Origin: Actinopolymorpha rutila
Lineage (GTDB): Bacteria > Actinomycetota > Actinomycetes > Propionibacteriales > Actinopolymorphaceae
Direction: 5' to 3'
Length of the DNA stretch: 64,000 nucleotides
Assembly: GCF_013407855.1 (NCBI RefSeq)
Contig: NZ_JACBZH010000001.1
Span: forward strand, 186,001-250,000
The notes under the pieces are model-generated. The model did not search any database, was not told the origin of the DNA, and saw nothing but the letters and a program-made list of their open reading frames with translations. A program made the translations under genes and the position numbers. This document shows positions 60,170-64,000 of this stretch, piece by piece (within the stretch, counting starts at the first letter, position 1; every line of letters starts with the position of its first letter).

Positions 60170-60511
60170 TCAGGTGTCTGAGCCCTCGCCCCGGCCGCGC
60201 CGGCCGCGTCGGATCTCGGTCCCGAGCGCGTCCAGTCGCTGCGTCCAGAACCGGCGGTAACGCTCCAGCCACTCGTCCACCTCGCGCAGCGGCTCGGCGT
60301 CGACGGCGTACAACCGACGGGTGCCCTCGGCCCGGACGTTCGCGAAGCCGTTCTCGCGGAGCACCCGCAGATGCTGGGACACCGCCGGCTGACTGATCCC
60401 GAACTCCGCCCGGATCGTCTCCACGATCGCCCCCGCGGACTGCTCGCCGTCGGCGAGGAGTTCGAGGATGCGCCGTCGTACGGGATCGCCGAGAACGTCG
60501 AAGGCGTGCAC
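60170..60511 (-). CDS. ArsR-family regulator
   Basis: A 113-residue single-domain repressor: VHAFDVLGDPVRRRILELLADGEQSAGAIVETI, GISQPAVSQHLRVLRENGFANVRAEGTRRLYAV, and the C-terminal helix EVDEWLERYRRFWTQRLDALG. This SdpR-like type is usually encoded with a SRPBCC protein, which is not seen here. GAAGGA lies eight bases before the GTG at 60511 and overlaps the stop of the small upstream gene, so the two are coupled. It probably acts on the AT-rich palindrome at 60736. Confidence 0.9.
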   Translation of the reverse strand: MHAFDVLGDPVRRRILELLADGEQSAGAIVETIRAEFGISQPAVSQHLRVLRENGFANVRAEGTRRLYAVDAEPLREVDEWLERYRRFWTQRLDALGTEIRRGRRGRGEGSDT

Positions 60512-60522
60512 AGGTCGATCCT

Positions 60523-60672
60523 TCAGAACGTCCCTGCGCCGGCCGCACCCGGGTCGCGCAGCACGGCGAGGGCCCGGGCGAACTCCGCGTCCCAGCCGGC
60601 CTCGCCGGGGTCCGTCCCCGCCAGGTGAGAGGCGAGTCCGGCGTCGGTGCGTACGTCGGTGCGTGCTGCCAT
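60523..60672 (-). CDS. short hypothetical protein upstream of arsR
   Basis: A 49-residue frame on the same strand as the ArsR gene begins with ATG after a strong GGAGGGG ribosome binding site (five-base spacing) and ends with TGA 11 bases before the ArsR GTG, within its Shine-Dalgarno. The sequence is acidic and Ala-rich with GEAGWDAEFARALAVLRD. No family is recognised. The good ribosome binding site and operator-proximal position make it likely real or a leader frame for coupling. Confidence 0.5.
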   Translation of the reverse strand: MAARTDVRTDAGLASHLAGTDPGEAGWDAEFARALAVLRDPGAAGAGTF

Positions 60673-60735
60673 GGCGGTCCCCTCCGTCCTCGGCCCCGCG
60701 GGAGCACCGGAGCGACGACGCCATCATTTGCCATC

Positions 60736-60749
60736 GACTTATATAAGTC
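60736..60749. promoter_or_regulatory. AT-rich palindrome, likely ArsR operator/promoter
   Basis: GACTTATATAAGTC is a perfect 14-bp palindrome in otherwise very GC-rich DNA. It lies 64 bases upstream of the short gene before arsR and contains TATATAA, which could be a -10 element on either strand. The gap 60675-60987 holds no other feature except the anmK start region. Confidence 0.7.
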
Positions 60750-60987
60750 AAGGCGAATCCGAGGCCTGCTTCCAGGGGTCGTACGGCGCCGCGCCGGTGG
60801 CCGCTTCCAGTCGCTTCCCGCCGCTGGGCGAGCCAGTGGCCCAGGTCGCCGTAGTCTGTCGTGCCGACGGGACAGACCGAGCGGCGTTCACGGGGGCGGG
60901 AGGCGGCAGCGAGTGCAGGCGGACACGCAGGTCGTCGGCCCGAACACCCACGAAGCCGGGCCGGGGCAGGGTCCGAGGCAGGGTTCG

Positions 60988-62199
60988 GTGACCCGGGTGG
61001 TCGGCCTGATGTCCGGTACGTCGTACGACGGAATCGACGTGGCGGCCGCGGACCTCGCCTTCGACGGGACCGAGATCGTGCTCCGCCCCCTCGGCGAGCT
61101 CGCGCTTCCCCTCGACCCAGGCATCCGCGACCTGATCGGCGCCACCCTGCCTCCCGCACAGACCTCGATGGCGGACGTGTGCCGGCTGGACACCGTGCTC
61201 GGCCAGGCGTTCGGCGAGGCGGCCGCGCGTGGCGCCGAGGAGCTGGCCGGCGGCCGGGCCGACCTGGTGGTGTCCCACGGTCAGACGCTGTTCCACTGGA
61301 TCGACGACGGGCAGGCCCGTGGCACGTTGCAGCTCGGCCAGCCCGCCTGGATCGCCGAACGCACCGGCCTTCCCGTCGTCTCCGACCTGCGCAGCCGCGA
61401 CATCACCCGCGGCGGGCAGGGTGCGCCACTGGTCAGCATCCTCGACGTTCTGCTGCTGCCGCCGGGACCGACGGCGCGCGCGGCGCTCAACCTCGGCGGC
61501 ATCGCCAACCTGACGCTCGTCCGGCCCGACGGCGACGTACTGGCGTACGACCTGGGGCCGGCCAACGCGCTCGTCGACCTCGCCTGCCGGCGCTACTTCG
61601 ACCGGCCGTACGACGTCGACGGGGAGATCGCGGCGTCCGGTTCGGTGAGCGAGAAACTGCTCGCCGCCCTGCTGGACGAGCCGTACTTCCGCCGTCCGCC
61701 GCCCAAGTCGACCGGCAAGGAGCTGTTCCACGGCGGCTACCTCGACGCCGCGCTGCTCGGCGTACCCGACCTCTCGCCGGCCGACATCGTGGCCACGGTC
61801 ACCGAGCTGACCGCCCGGCTGGTGGCGACCGAATGCGGCACCCACCGCGTCGGTGAGCTGATCGTGTCCGGCGGCGGGGTCCGGAACGGCAGGCTGATGC
61901 ACCGGATCCGGGAGCTCGCCGGCGCCGACAGTGCCGACGGTGCCGACGTGCGGATCCGGCCGATCGACGACCTGGGGCTCCCGTCCGACGGGAAGGAGGC
62001 CTATGCATTCGCCCTGTTGGGCTTTCTCACCTTCCACGGGGTGACCGGAACGGTTCCGGCCTGCACCGGTGCGGACGCGGCGACCGTCCTCGGGAGCATC
62101 ACTCCCGGTCGCGGCCCGCTCCGACTCCCCGAACCACCCGGCGTGGTACCGACCCGACTGCGGATCGAGCCGCCCGTAGCGAGAGGATCGAAGGCATGA
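60988..62199 (+). CDS. anmK: anhydro-N-acetylmuramic acid kinase
   Basis: A 403-residue ASKHA kinase that converts 1,6-anhydroMurNAc to MurNAc-6-phosphate in cell-wall recycling. Signatures are RVVGLMSGTSYDGIDVAAADL, DLVVSHGQTLFHW, QLGQPAWIAERTGLPVVSDLRSRDITRGGQGAPLV, LNLGGIANLTLV, DLGPANALVDLACRR and LIVSGGGVRNGRLM. The GTG at 60988 is close to the usual family start; an in-frame GTG at 60913 has a better GGGAGG sequence and would add 25 residues, so the start is open. Its stop overlaps the gnd start (ATGA). No MurQ etherase gene is adjacent. Confidence 0.9.
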   Translation: MTRVVGLMSGTSYDGIDVAAADLAFDGTEIVLRPLGELALPLDPGIRDLIGATLPPAQTSMADVCRLDTVLGQAFGEAAARGAEELAGGRADLVVSHGQTLFHWIDDGQARGTLQLGQPAWIAERTGLPVVSDLRSRDITRGGQGAPLVSILDVLLLPPGPTARAALNLGGIANLTLVRPDGDVLAYDLGPANALVDLACRRYFDRPYDVDGEIAASGSVSEKLLAALLDEPYFRRPPPKSTGKELFHGGYLDAALLGVPDLSPADIVATVTELTARLVATECGTHRVGELIVSGGGVRNGRLMHRIRELAGADSADGADVRIRPIDDLGLPSDGKEAYAFALLGFLTFHGVTGTVPACTGADAATVLGSITPGRGPLRLPEPPGVVPTRLRIEPPVARGSKA

Positions 62200-63719
62200 C
62201 CGAAACGACGACCGAGCCCGGCGGCACGGCCGCGAAGCCGGAGCAGTCCGAGAAGGAGGCGTCCGTGCAGACGCCCGAAACGCCGGACAAGGCCGACATC
62301 GCCGTGACCGGCCTGGCCACCATGGGGCGCAACCTGGCCCGCAACCTCGCCCGGAACGGCCACACGGTCGCGGTGCACAACCGCACCCGCAAGCGCACCG
62401 ACTCCCTGATCGCCGAGTTCAGCGGCGAGGGCAACTTCATCGCCTGCGAGTCGCTAGCCGACGTGGTGCGCTCCCTCAAGCGGCCGCGCAAGGTCATCGT
62501 CATGGTCCAGGCCGGCGCCGGCACCGACGAGGTCATCGACCAGCTGGCCGAGCTGCTGGAGCCGGGCGACATCCTGGTCGACGGCGGCAACGCCCACTTC
62601 ATCGACAGCCGCCGGCGTGAGTCGGCCTTGCGCGAGCGCGGCCTGCACTTCGTCGGCACCGGCATCTCCGGCGGCGAGGAGGGCGCGCTGAACGGCCCGA
62701 GCATCATGCCCGGCGGCACCGCCGAGGCGTACAAGACGCTCGGGCCGATCCTGGAGTCCATCTCCGCCCAGGTCGACGGCACGCCGTGCTGCACCCACGT
62801 CGGCGCCGACGGTGCCGGGCACTTCGTGAAGATGGTGCACAACGGCATCGAGTACGCCGACATGCAGCTGATCGGCGAGTCGTACGACCTGCTGCGCACC
62901 GTCCTGGGCAAGACGCCGGACGAGCTCGCCGAGATCTTCCGTACGTGGAACACCGGCGACCTGGAGTCGTTCCTGATCGAGATCACCGCCGAGGTCCTCG
63001 CCGCGAAGGACCCGCGCGGCGGCGACGGCGCGTTCATCGACAAGGTGCTCGACCAGACCGAGCAGAAGGGCACCGGCCGCTGGACGGTGCAGATCGCGCT
63101 CGACCTCGGCACCCCGGTGTCCGGGATCGCCGAGGCGGTCTTCGCGCGCTCGGTGTCCGGCCACGCCGAGCAGCGCAACGCGGCCCGGGGCGTGCTCGAC
63201 GGGCCGTCGGAGAAGGTGGCCGTCGACAACCCCGACCAGTTCGTCGAGGACGTACGCCGCGCGCTGTACGCGTCCAAGGTGGTCGCCTACGCGCAGGGCT
63301 TCGACATGATCCGGGCCGGCGCGGAGGCCTACGACTGGAACATCGACCTCGGCGCGATGGCCACCATCTGGCGCGGTGGCTGCATCATCCGGGCGCGGTT
63401 CCTGGACCGGATCCGGGAGGCGTACGAGAAGACGCCCGACCTGCCGTCGCTGCTGGTCGACCCGTACTTCGCGCGTACGGTCAACGAGGGCCAGGAGGCC
63501 TGGCGCCGGGTGGTCGCGACCGCGGCCGCCGCCGGTGTCCCGGTGCCCGGTTTCGGTGCCGCGCTGTCCTACTTCGACGCGCTGCGCCGCGACCGGCTGC
63601 CGGCGGCCCTGCTGCAGGGGCTGCGCGACCTGTTCGGTGCGCACACCTACCACCGGACCGACGCCGAAGGTTCGTTCCACCTCGAGTGGTCGGGCGACCG
63701 GTCCGAGCGCGAGGTCTGA
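62196..63719 (+). CDS. gnd: 6-phosphogluconate dehydrogenase, NADP-dependent decarboxylating
   Basis: A 507-residue Gnd that oxidises 6-phosphogluconate to ribulose-5-phosphate, CO2 and NADPH. A 33-residue Thr/Glu/Pro-rich extension precedes the Rossmann site DIAVTGLATMGRNLARNLARNGHTVAVHNRT. Then IVMVQAGAGTDEVIDQL, GISGGEEGALNGPSIMPGG, the catalytic Lys in GAGHFVKMVHNGIEY, GTGRWTVQIALDLG and the C-terminal LFGAHTYHRTDAEGSFHLEWSG follow. Its start overlaps anmK. Its product is the substrate of ribose-5-phosphate isomerase, and an RpiB-like gene follows after a strong terminator. Confidence 0.97.
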   Translation: MTETTTEPGGTAAKPEQSEKEASVQTPETPDKADIAVTGLATMGRNLARNLARNGHTVAVHNRTRKRTDSLIAEFSGEGNFIACESLADVVRSLKRPRKVIVMVQAGAGTDEVIDQLAELLEPGDILVDGGNAHFIDSRRRESALRERGLHFVGTGISGGEEGALNGPSIMPGGTAEAYKTLGPILESISAQVDGTPCCTHVGADGAGHFVKMVHNGIEYADMQLIGESYDLLRTVLGKTPDELAEIFRTWNTGDLESFLIEITAEVLAAKDPRGGDGAFIDKVLDQTEQKGTGRWTVQIALDLGTPVSGIAEAVFARSVSGHAEQRNAARGVLDGPSEKVAVDNPDQFVEDVRRALYASKVVAYAQGFDMIRAGAEAYDWNIDLGAMATIWRGGCIIRARFLDRIREAYEKTPDLPSLLVDPYFARTVNEGQEAWRRVVATAAAAGVPVPGFGAALSYFDALRRDRLPAALLQGLRDLFGAHTYHRTDAEGSFHLEWSGDRSEREV

Positions 63720-63750
63720 TCGCCGGAGTTTGATCAGGGTCCGGCCGGAA

Positions 63751-63774
63751 GGTTCGTTCCACGTGGAACGAACC
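63751..63774. repeat. perfect 24-bp palindrome, parS-like centre
   Basis: GGTTCGTTCCAC followed by its exact reverse complement makes a gapless 24-bp palindrome 32 bases after the gnd stop. CGGCCG flanks it on both sides (63742, 63775). The central 16 bp agree with the parS consensus TGTTTCACGTGAAACA at 12 positions. No T-tract follows, so it is not a classical terminator. Confidence 0.8.
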
Positions 63775-63795
63775 CGGCCGAACCGCTGTGCAGGT

Positions 63796-63842
63796 GTCGG
63801 TGGGTCCGGGGGCTTCCCCCGGACCCACCGACGTGTTGTTTC
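63796..63842 (+). terminator. Rho-independent terminator after gnd
   Basis: GTCGGTGGGTCCGGGGG (63796-63812) pairs perfectly over 17 bp with 63816-63832, closed by CTT and followed by GTGTTGTTT. It separates the anmK-gnd transcript from the next gene. Confidence 0.88.
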
Positions 63843-63870
63843 GGGAGCCGTGCGGAGTAGGTTCACCCGC

Positions 63871-64000
63871 ATGCGCATCTCGGTGTCTTCCGACATGGCG
63901 GCCGGTGTCGCCGACGCACTGGTCGCCGACCTTCGCCGCCGCGGCCACGACGTGCTGACTCACGGCGCGCTGAACCCCGGCGTCGGCGACGACCGCGACG
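63871..64000 (+). CDS. RpiB/LacAB-family isomerase, N-terminal part
   Basis: Starts with ATG and continues to the right edge; 43 residues are visible. MRISVSSDMAAGVADALVADL and RRGHDVLTHGALNPG resemble the N-terminus of actinobacterial RpiB/LacA/LacB sugar-phosphate isomerases, in which the first strand holds a Ser/Asp pair. Only the beginning is in the window, so the catalytic Cys or Thr cannot be checked. The location after gnd fits a pentose-phosphate role. Confidence 0.6.
   Translation, partial: MRISVSSDMAAGVADALVADLRRRGHDVLTHGALNPGVGDDRD

Noticed and set aside
63751..63774. Terminator of gnd
   Set aside because: No T-tract follows the 24-bp palindrome, and a strong terminator lies just downstream at 63796.

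Overview
The window looks like chromosomal DNA from a high-GC actinobacterium. GC is very high throughout, GTG starts are frequent, and the order rpsF-ssb-rpsR-rplI, MATE transporter, dnaB, with femX nearby, is a typical actinobacterial arrangement. A SARP/BTAD-type regulator, a DUF222-HNH protein, a tricorn protease and a fused TrpEG also fit. A non-Streptomyces soil actinomycete (for example the Kribbella/Actinopolymorpha/Nocardioides area) seems likely, but I cannot fix the genus from the sequence alone. No rRNA, tRNA, CRISPR array, transposase or prophage gene was seen.

Layout. 1-10 kb: two membrane glycosyltransferases, a divergent tyrosyl-tRNA synthetase, an alanine-racemase-like/FemX cell-wall pair, endonuclease IV, a serine hydrolase, then the rpsF-ssb-rpsR-rplI operon, with a leader that could mask the rpsF ribosome binding site and a strong terminator. 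10-20 kb: MATE transporter, dnaB interrupted by a 426-residue intein, a PAP2 membrane protein, a UbiB-type kinase, VOC and YccF proteins and an acyltransferase. 20-24 kb: a four-gene sugar operon (NagB-like protein, GH4 glycosidase, BadF-type kinase, GntR regulator). 24-38 kb: a large SARP-like regulator, a GT2/CapD-like polysaccharide pair, a 602-bp gap with G6 tracts and a perfect 20-bp inverted repeat, a tricorn protease, an Uma2 pseudogene, a large FAD/Fe-S oxidoreductase and an ornithine-cyclodeaminase homologue. 38-44 kb: cupin, a TetR/DUF4267 pair with a GCTAGC operator cluster, YciI-like, DUF222-HNH and antibiotic-phosphotransferase-like genes.

44-57 kb: fused anthranilate synthase trpEG behind a Trp-Trp-Trp leader peptide and terminator (an attenuator), an ArsR-like regulator with a flavin reductase, then a carbohydrate island: a YihV-like kinase and YihT-like aldolase, a PhyH dioxygenase with an AraC regulator, and a LacI regulator with a GH38 alpha-mannosidase and a GmhA-like sugar-phosphate isomerase. 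56-64 kb: a small HTH protein facing three CTTGAC-N7-GTCAAG palindromes spaced exactly 22 bp, an aldo/keto reductase, an alpha/beta hydrolase, WYL and ArsR regulators, anmK coupled to gnd, and the start of an RpiB-like isomerase at the right edge.

Themes. Housekeeping replication and translation genes sit beside several self-contained, locally regulated sugar-catabolism cassettes. The strongest system-level candidates are the kinase/aldolase/mannosidase/isomerase island at 48-56 kb, the trpEG attenuator, the endonuclease- and HTH-bearing DnaB intein, and the triple operator at 57.0 kb.
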